From Pseudomonas sp. MM223 (GTDB lineage Bacteria; Pseudomonadota; Gammaproteobacteria; Pseudomonadales; Pseudomonadaceae): a stretch of 64,000 nt of DNA. The position numbers and the translations under genes are program-made. Positions 1 through 9,769 of the stretch are shown here, one piece after another (positions within the stretch are counted from its first letter, which is position 1; each line of letters opens with the position of its first letter). The notes under the pieces are model-generated. The model saw nothing but the letters and a program-made list of their open reading frames with translations. It searched no databases and had not been told where the DNA came from. The DNA lies in assembly GCA_947090765.1 (NCBI GenBank), contig OX352322.1:4695501-4759500 (forward strand). Reading direction: 5' to 3'.

Positions 1-614
1 AGGCGGCTGTCACTGCGCCAACTGTAGCCACCGGGCACCGGCATCAGGCCACGTTGCGCCAGCAATTCGGCCGCCTCGCGGCTGACCGCGACCATGCCCT
101 TCATTCGGGCATGCACGCCTTCTTCCAGCGTTGCGTACACCGACTTGCGTTTGCCATCCAGCCGCAGTTGGGCTTGCAGCGCCATGCCTAAACGCTCGCC
201 TGCGTCCTGCTCGGCACCGGTCGGTGGGATGACGCCGTCGATCAGCAGCAATTGGCTGACCCGGTCGGGCAAGGCGCCGGCCAGTTGTACCGAAATGATT
301 GCGCCCAGCGAATGGCCCAACAGGGCGAAGCGCTGCCAACCCAGCTGCTCGGCAACCCGCAGCACGTCGTGGGCGTAGTCGGCCAGGGCATAGCCGGCAC
401 CCGGCGGGCGGTGCTCCGAGTAGCCGTGCCCGGCCAGGTCCAGGGCGACGATGCGCAGGCCCTTCAGTTGCGGCGCCAGGCGGGCGAAACTGTTGGCGTT
501 ATCCAGCCAGCCATGCAGGGCAATCACCGGCAGCCCGTCCTCGGGGCCGAACAGGTGCGCCGCCAGTTCGATATGGCCCAGGCTCAGGCGGACTTCCTCC
601 ACCTGCGCACTCAT
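1..614 (-). CDS. alpha/beta hydrolase, 3' end cut by window edge
   Basis: Reading leftward from the ATG at 614 gives about 204 residues of an alpha/beta-fold hydrolase that runs off the left edge of the window. The early HGWLDNA segment fits the oxyanion-hole loop of this fold, and GHSLGA, about residue 105, is the nucleophile elbow with the catalytic Ser. The acid and His parts of the triad would lie beyond position 1 or close to it. The start overlaps the stop of the upstream hydrolase gene as ATGA (611-614), so the two are translationally coupled. The substrate cannot be told from sequence; esterase or C-C hydrolase activity is possible. Confidence 0.85.
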   Translation of the reverse strand, partial: MSAQVEEVRLSLGHIELAAHLFGPEDGLPVIALHGWLDNANSFARLAPQLKGLRIVALDLAGHGYSEHRPPGAGYALADYAHDVLRVAEQLGWQRFALLGHSLGAIISVQLAGALPDRVSQLLLIDGVIPPTGAEQDAGERLGMALQAQLRLDGKRKSVYATLEEGVHARMKGMVAVSREAAELLAQRGLMPVPGGYSWRSDSR

Positions 615-1398
615 GCCTGGCTCCAGCGGTCGAACAGGCCCTTGATCAGGCTGGCGGTGTCGGTCGGGCGCTCCAGCGGGAACATGTGCCCGCCGGGCAC
701 ACTGTGGTATTCCCCTTTGGGCATGCCACGCACCGCCAGGGTGTGGTGACGGCGAATGACGTTGCTGCGCTCGCCGCGCACCATGGCCAGCGGCACCTGC
801 AACTGCCGCGCAGGCGCGGGGCTGGTGTGCGGGATGCTGCGGTAGATACTGATTTCGGTGGCAGGATCGAAGCGCAATTGCAGCCCCTGCTCCATCGCCT
901 GCAGGCCATGTTCTACATAGGCTTCGAGGCAGTCGGGGTCAAAATGGCGAAACAGTGATTTACCGGCAAAATAGTCCCGGGCACTGTCGCGGTCATTGAA
1001 AACTTCGCGGCGCCCCAACGTACGGCCGGCCGGCGTAATACGGTCAATGAAGCCGAAACGCTTGGCGGTGCGCAGCAGCCACTGGTCGGCACGGGTGAGC
1101 ACTGGCGAATCGAGCATCACCACACCGCGGTAATACTCGGGGCGGCGCAAGGCAGCATGCAGGTGCAACACCCCCCCAGCGAATGCCCGACACCCCAGAT
1201 GGGCTGGTCCTGCTGTGCCAGGTGATGCAGCAGCTCATCGACCAGGCTCTGCCAGTTGTCGTCGACCGGAAAGCGCGGGTCGTGCCCGTGCTGGGCCAGG
1301 TGCTGCACCTGGTAGTCCGGCGCCAGGGCAGCGAACAGCTTGCCGTAGGTGGCCGAGGGGAAGCCGTTGGCATGAGCGAAGAAGATCTGCTGCGACAT
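611..1398 (-). CDS. alpha/beta hydrolase, interrupted by a 1-nt frameshift in a homopolymer
   Basis: The protein starts MSQQIFFAHANGFPSATYGK at 1398 and reads to the nucleophile elbow GVGHSLGG. There the frame breaks in a run of seven C on the + strand (1171-1177). With eight bases in the run the reading continues smoothly as GGVLHLHAALRRPEYYRG to the stop at 611, giving 262 residues, a normal size for a small alpha/beta hydrolase. The C-terminal GGHMFPLERP holds the likely catalytic His. The gene overlaps the next hydrolase by 4 nt. A homopolymer sequencing error is the simplest reading; a slipped-strand switch is the alternative. Substrate unknown. Confidence 0.8.
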
Positions 1399-1491
1399 GG
1401 CGCCTGGTCCGGACGGAAGATGATGGCCCATTGTCGGCATCGGGGCGCCATTCAGCAACATTCGGAAAGGTCATCGGCGAGGGCTATCAGG

Positions 1492-1845
1492 TCACGACGA
1501 CAGGTCGAAACTGGCCAGCGAACGACGCAGGCAGGCTTGCACGTAGCCCAGCTGGCTCTCCAGCGCTTCGCGGGCCTGGCGCTGCGCCTCATGGTCAAGT
1601 TGCAGTCGCCGCAGGGCCAGGCAGCTGGTTTGCAGCAAGTGAGACACCTGCAGGCAGGCATCCTGAAGGATAAGCAGGTCCTGCAGGCTGTTGTCCCGGT
1701 CAGCGGCTTCCAGCACGCCGCAATCGTTGACTGTTTTCATCAGGCCATAAAGCTTGGCATCGGCCGAGTCGCGCAGCAGGCTGTACCGGGCAAAGTCCAG
1801 TGCAACGCCTTGCTCAACCATGTCCAGGGTGGGCTGCAAATTCAC
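1492..1845 (-). CDS. hypothetical protein, 117 aa
   Basis: This is a small protein from a GTG start (MNLQPTLDMVEQG...) to a stop at 1492. A purine-rich GGGGAG lies about 12 nt upstream of the start. The sequence looks fully helical, with Leu, Gln and Ala rich stretches and heptad-like spacing across the second half (LLILQDACLQVSHLLQ onward), so a helical bundle or short coiled coil is likely. There is no signal peptide, membrane segment or motif that I recognise. Coding bias matches its neighbours. An ATG nine codons inside is a possible alternative start. Function unknown. Confidence 0.6.
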   Translation of the reverse strand: MNLQPTLDMVEQGVALDFARYSLLRDSADAKLYGLMKTVNDCGVLEAADRDNSLQDLLILQDACLQVSHLLQTSCLALRRLQLDHEAQRQAREALESQLGYVQACLRRSLASFDLSS

Positions 1846-1932
1846 GGAGCTCAGCAGCTCCCCCTATCACCCTTCATTCGCTGCTCCCTGCCTGTTGGCT
1901 TTGGGCAACGCTAGCAAGGGGCCGTTAACGGC

Positions 1933-1962
1933 GGCAACTGACAAAAATGCCAGTTGCCTTTT
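1933..1962. other. intergenic hairpin
   Basis: GGCAACTG (1933-1940) pairs with CAGTTGCC (1951-1958) around a 10-nt loop and is followed by TTTT on the + strand. A perfect 12-bp palindrome, GCCGTTAACGGC, sits just before it at 1921-1932. The site lies downstream of sixA, but the T run is on the opposite strand to that gene, so it is not a clear terminator for it. Confidence 0.35.
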
Positions 1963-1994
1963 CGTAGGTTGAGGGCGCCTGGCGCCCCAAGGGC

Positions 1995-2453
1995 TCAAGC
2001 CGGTGGGTTGATCGCCCGAAGGGTCATCAGCCCAGCCAGTGGCCACTCCCCTTCCAGCTCCGCCAGGCTGGCAGTGCTCATGGCCGCTGGATGCTGTTGG
2101 TGACCGTGCTCCAGCGCACTTACCAGATTCCCAACCAGCGGCTGATGGCTGACCAGCAGTACATGCTCCAGGCCCAGCCGCTCGATTTCACCGATGGCCT
2201 GCTGCACGTCACTCTCTGGCGTCAACCAAGGCACGGTCCGCACCGGCTCCCTGAAACCCAGCGTGTCATGCACCAGCGCAGCCGTTTGCTGGGCGCGCAC
2301 GTAGGGGCTGGCAATAATCGCTTGCAGCGGCTGCCCCAACAGGCGAGCAGCGCTGTGCAGCACCTGCTCGCGGCCATGGGCGGTCAGGCGGCGCTCGGCA
2401 TCGGTATTGGCCCGCGGCTCTGCCTCACCGTGGCGCAGCACCCACAGCTTCAC
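1995..2453 (-). CDS. sixA: SixA-type phosphohistidine phosphatase
   Basis: The 152-residue protein begins with a GTG start and VKLWVLRHGEAEP. LRHGEAE is the RHG signature of the histidine phosphatase superfamily, with the catalytic His at residue 8. The second His is in VSHQP, near residue 105. The length and minimal layout fit SixA, which removes phosphate from histidine in phosphotransfer proteins. The GTG overlaps the stop of the upstream DUF4389 gene (GTGA, 2450-2453), so the pair is coupled, and gpsA lies just upstream in the same direction. The start is set by the MKLWVLRHG-type N-terminus usual for the family. Confidence 0.85.
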   Translation of the reverse strand: MKLWVLRHGEAEPRANTDAERRLTAHGREQVLHSAARLLGQPLQAIIASPYVRAQQTAALVHDTLGFREPVRTVPWLTPESDVQQAIGEIERLGLEHVLLVSHQPLVGNLVSALEHGHQQHPAAMSTASLAELEGEWPLAGLMTLRAINPPA

Positions 2454-2797
2454 AGCTTGGGTTCCTCGTCCCGCACCGGGTGCGGGGCCGGGGCCACGGC
2501 ATGCGGCGCCTCGCCTTCCGGGGCACGCGGTGCTGGCCAGTCGGCAAACGGCCAAGGCTTCTGCTCGGTGTGGAAGCTGCCATAGCGGCCTATCTGCGCC
2601 AGGTACTGGCTCAGGCTGTCGCCGAAGTTCATCAGGCTGGCGCTGGGCGCGCCATACACCAGGCGGTAGATCAGCTGCACCAGCACCAGGCCGCCGAGCA
2701 GCAACTCGGCCAGTTGCCAAACCACCAGGAACACCAGCATCCACAGCACCCGCAGGATGATCGACTCGCGCTGGGCGCGTTCGGGCGTATCGTTCAT
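2450..2797 (-). CDS. DUF4389 family membrane protein
   Basis: The protein has 115 residues. A hydrophobic stretch at about residues 14-45 (ILRVLWMLVFLVVWQLAELL onward) makes one or two membrane segments. It is followed by the conserved core seen in DUF4389 proteins (GDSLSQYLAQIGRYGSFHTEQKPWPF) and a Pro/Ala/Glu-rich tail that is probably disordered. The gene sits 36 nt downstream of gpsA and overlaps sixA by 4 nt, forming a gpsA-DUF4389-sixA run. The family's molecular role is unknown. Confidence 0.8.
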   Translation of the reverse strand: MNDTPERAQRESIILRVLWMLVFLVVWQLAELLLGGLVLVQLIYRLVYGAPSASLMNFGDSLSQYLAQIGRYGSFHTEQKPWPFADWPAPRAPEGEAPHAVAPAPHPVRDEEPKL

Positions 2798-2833
2798 GTG
2801 TTGCTCCTTGCTCGTGTCAGAGCCGCCAAGGGC

Positions 2834-3859
2834 TCAGTTGAAACCGCTGATGGAAATGAAATCGACATCGGTCTTGGGCTCGGCACGCATCAGGTGCTCG
2901 ATCACCTGGTTCAGCGTGCGGCCTTCGAACAGGATGGCATGCAGGCCGGCCACCAGCGGCATGTACACCTGCACTTCCTGCGCCTTGGCCTTGAGCACCT
3001 TGAGGGTGTTGACGCCTTCGGCCACTTCGCCCAGGCGGTTGACCGCCTGTTCCAGGCTCAGGCCCTGGCCCAGCGCATGGCCCACCTGGTAGTTGCGGCT
3101 CTTGGGCGAGGAGCAGGTGACGATCAGGTCACCGACGCCGGCCAGGCCAAGGAAGGTCATGGGGTTGGCACCCTGGCTGACGGCAAAGCGGGTCATCTCG
3201 GCCAGGGCCCGGGTAATCAGCATGCTCTTGGTGTTCTCGCCCATCCCCAAGGCCACGGCCATGCCGGCGATGATGGCGTAGACGTTTTTCAGCGCCCCAC
3301 CCAGCTCGACGCCGAAACGGTCGGCACTGGCGTAGACACGGAAAGTGCGCCCGTGCAGTACGGCCTGCACTTGCTGGCAGAGGTTTTCGTCCTCACTGGC
3401 GACCACCGTGGCAGTCAGCGCATGTTCGGCGATCTCGCGGGCCAGGTTGGGGCCCGACAGCACGCCGATGCGGGCGTCGGGGGCAATCTCTTCAAGGATC
3501 TGGCTCATCAGCTTGAAGCTTTGCGCCTCGATACCTTTGGTAAGGCTGACCAGGCCCTTGCCCCGCAACAGCTCGGCGTGGGGCGCCAGCACACTGCGCA
3601 AGGCGCTTGAAGGCAGGGCGACGAAAATCAACGCGCTGGCCTGCAAGGTGCCCAGCAGGTCGTTGACCGGCTCCACGCCATCATGCAGGCGGATGCCTTT
3701 GAGGTAGCGCGGGTTCTCGCGATTTGCGCGCATGGCCTCGGCCTGCGCCGGGTCGCGCATCCATTGGCGCACCGGCACACCGTTTTCCGCCAGCAAGTTC
3801 GCCACGGCGGTGCCGAAGCTGCCGCCTCCCAGAACTGCAACAGGTTGCTGTTCAGTCAT
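2834..3859 (-). CDS. gpsA: NAD(P)+-dependent glycerol-3-phosphate dehydrogenase
   Basis: This 341-residue enzyme reduces dihydroxyacetone phosphate to sn-glycerol-3-phosphate, the backbone for phospholipid synthesis, in the cytoplasm. [14 protein letters not shown] at residues 7-20 is the Rossmann nucleotide-binding turn. GPNLAREIA and the catalytic-lysine segment [10 protein letters not shown] are both present, and [11 protein letters not shown] belongs to the C-terminal substrate domain. I place the start at the ATG giving [13 protein letters not shown]; a TTG two codons upstream is open but less likely. It leads the leftward run with DUF4389 and sixA. Confidence 0.95.
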   Translation of the reverse strand: MTEQQPVAVLGGGSFGTAVANLLAENGVPVRQWMRDPAQAEAMRANRENPRYLKGIRLHDGVEPVNDLLGTLQASALIFVALPSSALRSVLAPHAELLRGKGLVSLTKGIEAQSFKLMSQILEEIAPDARIGVLSGPNLAREIAEHALTATVVASEDENLCQQVQAVLHGRTFRVYASADRFGVELGGALKNVYAIIAGMAVALGMGENTKSMLITRALAEMTRFAVSQGANPMTFLGLAGVGDLIVTCSSPKSRNYQVGHALGQGLSLEQAVNRLGEVAEGVNTLKVLKAKAQEVQVYMPLVAGLHAILFEGRTLNQVIEHLMRAEPKTDVDFISISGFN

Positions 3860-3937
3860 ATCCAATCCGTTAAAGCCAAAAGTTAAGTGGCGACTCCGCC
3901 ATTATACGGCTCGCCCGCTACAGAACCAGTGTCAGTA

Positions 3938-4024
3938 CCGGCCTCTTCGCGGGTGAACCCGCTCCCACAGGATGTGCACATGTATCAAGACTTGTGGGAA
4001 CGGGTTCACCCACAAAAGGGCCCT
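3938..4024. repeat. REP inverted pair
   Basis: A REP-like unit (CCGGCCTCTTCGCGGGTGAA onward, 3938-3971) is followed by an inverted partner (CTTGTGGGAACGGGTTCACC onward, 3991-4023). The pair lies between the divergent gpsA and TonB-receptor genes, so any promoter for either gene must share this 200-bp gap with it. Confidence 0.75.
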
Positions 4025-4069
4025 TACAGGTAACGCAGATCACTGGCAAAACGCCCAAGGTCAGTTACC

Positions 4070-6217
4070 ATGCCTGTTTCAATCCTGATACAAGGCCGCC
4101 CCGTGTTCCCTGGCACGCCCCCGTTCCCGCGCCTGCTGATACTGACTGCCCTGCTCGGTGGCCCGGCCATGGCCGACGACCTGTTCATCGACAACAGTGA
4201 CCTGCCGCAGGTTCTGACCGCCACGCGCCTGAAACAATCCCCGGCGGCAGTCCCGGGCAGCATGACTGTGCTCGACAGCGAACTGATCCGCGCCAGCGGC
4301 GCCCGTGATATCCCCGAGCTGCTGCGCCTGGTGCCAGGCATGATGATCGGCTACGGTGCCGGCAACCAGCCGACCGTCAACTACCACGGCAGCAACGCCA
4401 GTGAAGCGCGGCGCATGCAGGTGCTGATCGATGGCCGTTCGGTGTACCGCGCAGGCCTGGCCACGGTGGACTGGAGCGACATTCCCCTGGCCATGGAAGA
4501 CATCGAGCGCATCGAGGTGTTCCGCGGCCCCAACACGGTCAGCTATGGCGCCAACGCACTGATGGCGGTGGTCAACATCCTCACCCGCAACCCCGCCGAC
4601 AGCCATGGCACACGGCTGAAAGTGACCCGCGGCGAGGATGGCATCAACGACTTCTATGCCAGCCACGGCTTCGGCTGGGACGGCGGCGACATGCGCCTGT
4701 CGCTGTCGGGCCAGCAGGACGACGGCTTCGACCACGACCAGTTCGGCCAGGACTACCGGGACAGCCGCCGGCTGACCCGTTTCAACCTCAGTGCCAGCCA
4801 CACCTTGTCGCCGGACCAGACCCTGGAGTGGCAACTGGCGGCAAAAGAAGGCAGCAACCAGCGGCCCTATACCTACCAGCCAGTATTCCCCTATGTCACC
4901 CAGCGCGGCGACAATGCCGACGTCAATGCCAAGGATTACGCAGGGTCGGTGCGCTGGAACATCGATTTCAACCCCGACCACAGCCTGTACGTACAGGGTT
5001 CGGCACAGCACTTCGACCGCCAACAGGTCTGGCGGGCCTGTGATGCCGCACTGTCGTTCAGCCCCGAGCTGACCCGCCTGTGGCAGATGAACCCCAATTA
5101 CGCCGAGCTGGTGGCACGCGGGGCCAACAACCCGCCACCCAGCAGCAACCCGGCAGAACAAGCGCTGGTCGATGCCATCAAGGATCAATGGAACAACCAG
5201 GGCGGCAGCAATGTTGTGTGCGGCGATGTCGACCAGAGCACCCGCGAAACCCGCTACGACCTGGAAATCCAGGACACCCTCAGCCTGACCGACAGCCTGC
5301 GCCTGCTCAGCGGCGTGAACTACCGCTATGATCGTGCCGACTCGCAGACCTACTTCAACGGCAGCCTCGACGACCAGACCTGGCGCCTGTTCGGCCAGCT
5401 GGAATGGCGCGCCGACGAACACTGGATCCTGCAGGGTGGCGCCATGTTCGAGGATTCGCGGCTGTCGGGCAGCTCGCTGACCCCGCGCGTAGCGGTCAAT
5501 TACCTGATCACCCCGCGCCACGGCCTGCGTGCAGTGTATTCCGAGGCAGTGCGCTCGCCCGACATGTTCGAGAACAACATCAACTGGAGCTACACGGTCA
5601 AGAATCTCAGCCCCAACGCGTTCGGCCAGCAGCACGGCGAGTATTTCGTCAAGACCCGCGGCCCGGGCGACCTCGACCAGGAACGCATGCGTTCGCGCGA
5701 ACTCGGCTACAACGGCTACTTCAGCGACATCGACCTGAGCATGGATGTGAAGCTGTTCTACGACGAGATCACCGGCATGATCAGCGAGCCCCTGAAAAAC
5801 AACCAGTACATTGCCAGCAACGCCAACAAGGCCCGGTTCAGCGGCAGCGAGACGCAACTGGACTGGCGCCCTACCCTGCGTGACCGCCTGCGCCTGACCT
5901 ACGCCTATGTCGATGCCTGGGCCAGCAACCCCGACGACCGCCGCCTCAGCGCCCGCAACAGTGGCTCTGCCGGGTGGATGCGCGAATGGGGCGATGGCTG
6001 GTCGAGTGCCCTGTTCTACTACGGCGACGATGCGCTCAACCAATACCGCTACGAGCGCCTGGACCTGCGCCTGGCCAAGCGCTTTCGGGTGCAGGGCAGC
6101 AACCTGGAGCTGGCGGCGCTGTGGCAACAGCGCCTGGACGACGAGCCGACCACGACCGTGCAGAACCGCTACGACAGCCGCCACCGCCTCAGCTTCAGTG
6201 CGGAGCTGGCGTTCTGA
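4070..6217 (+). CDS. TonB-dependent outer-membrane receptor
   Basis: This 715-residue protein has an N-terminal signal region ending near GGPAMADD (about residue 36). The plug domain follows (TRLKQSPAAVPGSMTVLD, then LLRLVPGMMIGYG and RIEVFRGPNTVSYGANALMA), and then a long beta-barrel with alternating aromatic strands that ends in LSFSAELAF, with the terminal Phe typical of outer-membrane barrels. The N-terminal signalling domain of FecA-type transducers is absent. The stop overlaps the next start as TGATG, so it is coupled to a periplasmic binding protein and a hybrid kinase gene. The ligand is unknown. The plug and barrel style resembles vitamin B12 or catecholate receptors, but no substrate can be assigned. 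Confidence 0.88.
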   Translation: MPVSILIQGRPVFPGTPPFPRLLILTALLGGPAMADDLFIDNSDLPQVLTATRLKQSPAAVPGSMTVLDSELIRASGARDIPELLRLVPGMMIGYGAGNQPTVNYHGSNASEARRMQVLIDGRSVYRAGLATVDWSDIPLAMEDIERIEVFRGPNTVSYGANALMAVVNILTRNPADSHGTRLKVTRGEDGINDFYASHGFGWDGGDMRLSLSGQQDDGFDHDQFGQDYRDSRRLTRFNLSASHTLSPDQTLEWQLAAKEGSNQRPYTYQPVFPYVTQRGDNADVNAKDYAGSVRWNIDFNPDHSLYVQGSAQHFDRQQVWRACDAALSFSPELTRLWQMNPNYAELVARGANNPPPSSNPAEQALVDAIKDQWNNQGGSNVVCGDVDQSTRETRYDLEIQDTLSLTDSLRLLSGVNYRYDRADSQTYFNGSLDDQTWRLFGQLEWRADEHWILQGGAMFEDSRLSGSSLTPRVAVNYLITPRHGLRAVYSEAVRSPDMFENNINWSYTVKNLSPNAFGQQHGEYFVKTRGPGDLDQERMRSRELGYNGYFSDIDLSMDVKLFYDEITGMISEPLKNNQYIASNANKARFSGSETQLDWRPTLRDRLRLTYAYVDAWASNPDDRRLSARNSGSAGWMREWGDGWSSALFYYGDDALNQYRYERLDLRLAKRFRVQGSNLELAALWQQRLDDEPTTTVQNRYDSRHRLSFSAELAF

Positions 6218-7107
6218 TGGCCCTGGTGCTGCGCCTGTTGCTGCTGTGCCTGTGGCCATTGGGGCCGTTGTCCGCCAGCGAAATCCTGCTGGTAGGCGCG
6301 CAGGACCAGCCTGGCATCCGCAGCTTCGTCGCCGCGCTTGAAATCCGTCGGCCGCACGATCATGTGCATTTCCAGACCACCGCCGACCTGCCAAGCCCTG
6401 GCAAGCTTAAAGCCGACCAGCGCCTGATTCTGCTCGACAATGCCGCCCTTGAGTGGCGTTTGGGTGAAAACGCCGGCCCGCCAGCCCTGGCCATGCGGAT
6501 CAGCCGGGTACAGGCTGAACAACGCCTGGGAAAGTCGCGCCCAGCGTTCCTCACCCTGCTGTGGAGCGACCCACCATTGGGCCGACAACTGCGCCTGGCG
6601 CGCTACCTGCTTCCACAGGCACAGCGCATCGGCGTGCTGTACGGCGAGCACAGTGGCTTCCTGCTTGAAGAGCTGCGCCATGCGGCCCGCCCGCTAGGCC
6701 TGGAGATCGTTGCCCAGGGCTGGCCCGACCTGCGTGACAGCCGGCCCCTGCAGCACCTGCTGGGGAACAGCGATGTGCTGCTGGGCCTGGATGACCCGGA
6801 CCTGTACAACTCCAAGACTGCAAAGAACCTTTTGTTGAGCAGCTATGGCCGGCAAATGGCGCTGATCGGCCCAAACGCCGGCTTTGTTCGCGCCGGTGCC
6901 TTGGCCAGTACCTACAGCGACCAGGATGACTGGCTGGCGGTGCTTGACCAGTTGCTCGACCAGCCGCCAGGGCACTGGCCGCGCAGCCTGTATCCGGCCC
7001 GCTTCGGCGTCAGTGGCAACCAGCAGGTGGCGCGCGCCCTGGGCCTGGAGCCGATCGATCCGAACGCCGCCGCCAAGGCCCTGGCCGAAGGAGAGCCCAC
7101 CCCATGA
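6217..7107 (+). CDS. periplasmic ABC-type substrate-binding protein
   Basis: This 296-residue protein carries a cleavable signal peptide ([20 protein letters not shown], cut near residue 20). The body has an alternating alpha/beta pattern like the ABC_sub_bind periplasmic family, with segments such as [18 protein letters not shown] and [20 protein letters not shown]. No permease or ATPase gene is nearby. The gene overlaps the TonB receptor upstream by 1 nt and the hybrid kinase downstream by 4 nt (ATGA). That suggests it works as a ligand sensor between receptor and kinase rather than as a transporter part. This role is inference from context. Confidence 0.75.
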   Translation: MALVLRLLLLCLWPLGPLSASEILLVGAQDQPGIRSFVAALEIRRPHDHVHFQTTADLPSPGKLKADQRLILLDNAALEWRLGENAGPPALAMRISRVQAEQRLGKSRPAFLTLLWSDPPLGRQLRLARYLLPQAQRIGVLYGEHSGFLLEELRHAARPLGLEIVAQGWPDLRDSRPLQHLLGNSDVLLGLDDPDLYNSKTAKNLLLSSYGRQMALIGPNAGFVRAGALASTYSDQDDWLAVLDQLLDQPPGHWPRSLYPARFGVSGNQQVARALGLEPIDPNAAAKALAEGEPTP

Positions 7108-9035
7108 GCAAAGGCCTGAGTTGGGACATCCACACCCGCACGCAAATCATCAGCCTGGGCCCTGCCCTGCTGCTGACTTTGCTGCTGATCAGCTTCTTCA
7201 CCTTCGTGCGCATCCAGGACCTGCGCCAGGAGCTGAACCACACCGGGCAGCTGATCGCCAACCAGTTGGCCCCGGCCTCTGAATACGGGGTGATCTCGGG
7301 CAACAACGAAGTGCTCGAAGGCTTGATGCGCGCCACCCTCAGCATCCCGCACGTGCGCTTCCTCGAGGTGCAGGACAGTCGCAACCACATCCTCGTGTAC
7401 GTCGAGCAGTCCGACGAAAGCGCCAACCGCGCGCAACGCGTCGAGGTGTTCCAGGCGCCCATACGCCTGCAGCAAATCCGCCTGGACAGCGACTTCCTGC
7501 AGCAGGGCAAGGCCACCACACCGGCCATCGGCGATGACTACCTGGGCCGCGTTATCGTCGGCATGTCCGACGACGCCTTCAGCCAACGCCAACAGGAAAT
7601 CGTGATCAAGGCCGGTATCCTGGCGCTGTTTGCCCTGCTGTTCACCTTTTTGCTGGCTCGCCGCCTGGCCCTGAGCCTGGCCAAGCCGATCAGCGACATG
7701 GGCCATGCGGTCAAGGCCATTCAGCAGGGCGAGTACAACACCCCACTACCCGTGGTCGATGACAGCGAACTGGGGCACCTGGCCCACCACATCAACAACC
7801 TGGCCAGCGCCCTGGAGCAGGCCAGTGATGAACAGAAGCAGGCCATTGCCGAACTGATCCAGGCCCGCGAGGAGGCCGAACAGGCCAACCGTGCCAAATC
7901 GGACTTCCTGGCGATGATGAGTCACGAGCTGCGCACCCCGATGAATGGCGTGCTTGGCATGCTGCAGCTGCTGGAAACCACAACGCTAAGCACCGAACAG
8001 GCCGACTACACCGCAGTGGCCAGCGAATCCACCGGGCATTTGCTGAAGGTCATCAACGATATCCTCGATTTCTCGCGCATCGAACGCGCCGCGCTGCAGC
8101 TGGAACACATCAACTTCAACCTGGGCGAGCTGATTACCAGCTGCGTCCAGTCGTTCCAGCACAGCGCCCAGCAACGTGGCCTTGGCCTGCACCTGCAACT
8201 GCCAGACGACATCGAGCAATTGCAGGTAAACGGCGACCCCACGCGCATCCGCCAGATCCTGCTGAACCTGGTTGGCAATGCACTGAAGTTCACCGAACGC
8301 GGCCAGGTGCAGGTCGAGGCGCGCTGGCAGGTGCTCGACCGGCAGTTGATCTGGCTGACCTGCAGTGTGCGCGACACGGGTATCGGCATCGACAACGAGC
8401 GCCTGGAAATGATGTTCGTGGCCTTCCAGCAGGCCGACAGTTCCATCTCCCGCCGTTATGGCGGTACCGGGTTGGGCCTGTCGATCGCCCGCACCCTGGC
8501 CGAACGCATGGGCGGCAAGTTGCGCGGTGAAAGCCGCGAAGGCTTGGGCTCCACCTTTACCCTGGAGATGCCGCTGGCACTGGCCAGCCCTCCACCCAGC
8601 CCGCTGGCACTGCCAATGGACGGGAAAACGACGGCGCCAGACAGCAATCAGGTGCTTCTGGTGGAGGACAATCCGGTCAACCAGAGTGTCATCGAAGCCA
8701 TGCTGCGCAGCCTGGGCCTGGCGGTATGCACAGCCGAAGATGGCCTTGAAGCTGTCGACCTGGTCAGCCGGCAACGCTTTGCCGCCGTGCTGATGGACTG
8801 CCGCCTGCCGCACCTGGACGGCTATGAAGCTACCCGGCGTATCCGCCAGCTGCCCAACGGCGCCGGGTTACCGATCATCGCCCTGACCGCCAATGCATTG
8901 CAGGGAGACCGCGAGCGTTGCATGGCCGCTGGCATGGACGATTACCTGACCAAACCCTTGCGCCGCACCGAGCTGCAGCAGGTGCTGCAACGCTGGCTAC
9001 CCGGTCAGACAACCGCGACTGGCGATAAATGCTAA
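7104..9035 (+). CDS. hybrid sensor histidine kinase/response regulator
   Basis: The 643-residue protein has a membrane helix at about residues 13-33, a periplasmic sensor region, a second helix near 170-193, a HAMP segment and a short coiled coil ([20 protein letters not shown]). The HisKA box follows, with phospho-acceptor H274 in [11 protein letters not shown]. The ATPase domain shows the N box ([13 protein letters not shown]), G1 (DTGIGID) and G2 (GGTGLGLSI). A C-terminal receiver carries the acceptor Asp at residue 565 (VLMDCRLP) and the Lys in YLTKPL. There is no Hpt or output domain, so the phosphate must pass to a partner elsewhere or feed back. It is the last gene of the receptor-binding protein-kinase operon. 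Confidence 0.92.
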   Translation: MSKGLSWDIHTRTQIISLGPALLLTLLLISFFTFVRIQDLRQELNHTGQLIANQLAPASEYGVISGNNEVLEGLMRATLSIPHVRFLEVQDSRNHILVYVEQSDESANRAQRVEVFQAPIRLQQIRLDSDFLQQGKATTPAIGDDYLGRVIVGMSDDAFSQRQQEIVIKAGILALFALLFTFLLARRLALSLAKPISDMGHAVKAIQQGEYNTPLPVVDDSELGHLAHHINNLASALEQASDEQKQAIAELIQAREEAEQANRAKSDFLAMMSHELRTPMNGVLGMLQLLETTTLSTEQADYTAVASESTGHLLKVINDILDFSRIERAALQLEHINFNLGELITSCVQSFQHSAQQRGLGLHLQLPDDIEQLQVNGDPTRIRQILLNLVGNALKFTERGQVQVEARWQVLDRQLIWLTCSVRDTGIGIDNERLEMMFVAFQQADSSISRRYGGTGLGLSIARTLAERMGGKLRGESREGLGSTFTLEMPLALASPPPSPLALPMDGKTTAPDSNQVLLVEDNPVNQSVIEAMLRSLGLAVCTAEDGLEAVDLVSRQRFAAVLMDCRLPHLDGYEATRRIRQLPNGAGLPIIALTANALQGDRERCMAAGMDDYLTKPLRRTELQQVLQRWLPGQTTATGDKC

Positions 9036-9242
9036 AGTGCGGCAGTCTTAAAGACTGGACAGGACCTTCATCGGACCTGAAAATAGACGTTTCAGTGCAC
9101 ACCTGTACTTCTTTCACCAGGTGCGCTGTGACTTTCACCACAACGCAATAGTCTACCTGTAGGCTGCCGTCTCGAACGCGATGCGTATCGGGCCGGCCGG
9201 GAAGATTCATCCCCTGCCGCAGGGGGTTATTGAGGAGCTCGC
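9036..9242 (+). promoter_or_regulatory. fabA upstream region with dyads
   Basis: This 207-bp gap holds a perfect palindrome, AGTCTTAAAGACT, at 9044-9056. A CACCTG/CAGGTG hairpin lies at 9100-9123 and a CCCCTG-CCG-CAGGGG hairpin near 9213-9227, just before the GAGGAG ribosome site of fabA. Any of these could be an operator or leader structure. I cannot match one to a known fatty-acid regulator site with confidence. Confidence 0.4.
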
Positions 9243-9758
9243 ATGACCAAACAACACGCCTTTACTCGGGAAGACCTGCTGCGCTGCAGTCGCGGTGAGC
9301 TGTTCGGCCCAGGTAATGCGCAACTGCCCGCGCCGAACATGCTGATGGTCGATCGCATCACCCATATCAGCGAAGAAGGCGGCAAGTACGGCAAAGGTGA
9401 ATTGGTCGCCGAGCTGGATATCAACCCGGACCTGTGGTTCTTCGCCTGCCACTTCGAAGGCGATCCGGTCATGCCGGGCTGCCTGGGCCTCGACGCCATG
9501 TGGCAGCTGGTCGGCTTCTTCCTCGGCTGGCAAGGCCTGCCGGGCCGCGGTCGCGCCCTGGGCTCGGGCGAAGTGAAATTCTTCGGCCAGGTACTGCCTG
9601 AAGCCAAGAAAGTCACCTACAACATTCAGATCAAGCGTGTCCTGAAGGGCAAGCTGAACATGGCCATCGCCGATGGCTCGGTCAGCGTCGACGGCCGTGA
9701 GATCTACACTGCCGAAGGCCTGCGGGTCGGCGTGTTCACCTCCACTGACAATTTCTAA
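9243..9758 (+). CDS. fabA: 3-hydroxydecanoyl-ACP dehydratase/isomerase
   Basis: This 171-residue hotdog-fold enzyme dehydrates 3-hydroxydecanoyl-ACP and isomerises the trans-2 product to cis-3-decenoyl-ACP, the branch point to unsaturated fatty acids. The active-site pair H70 ([12 protein letters not shown]) and D84 ([10 protein letters not shown]) falls at exactly the E. coli FabA positions. The length is that of the family. A strong GAGGAG ribosome site precedes the ATG. fabB follows 11 nt later and is co-transcribed, as in other gammaproteobacteria. Confidence 0.97.
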   Translation: MTKQHAFTREDLLRCSRGELFGPGNAQLPAPNMLMVDRITHISEEGGKYGKGELVAELDINPDLWFFACHFEGDPVMPGCLGLDAMWQLVGFFLGWQGLPGRGRALGSGEVKFFGQVLPEAKKVTYNIQIKRVLKGKLNMAIADGSVSVDGREIYTAEGLRVGVFTSTDNF

Positions 9759-9769
9759 GGGTTATTCGC

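Noticed and set aside
4079..6394. Open frame of 771 codons on the minus strand
   Set aside because: Antisense shadow of the TonB receptor gene; low-complexity Ala/Val/Gln translation and no start context.
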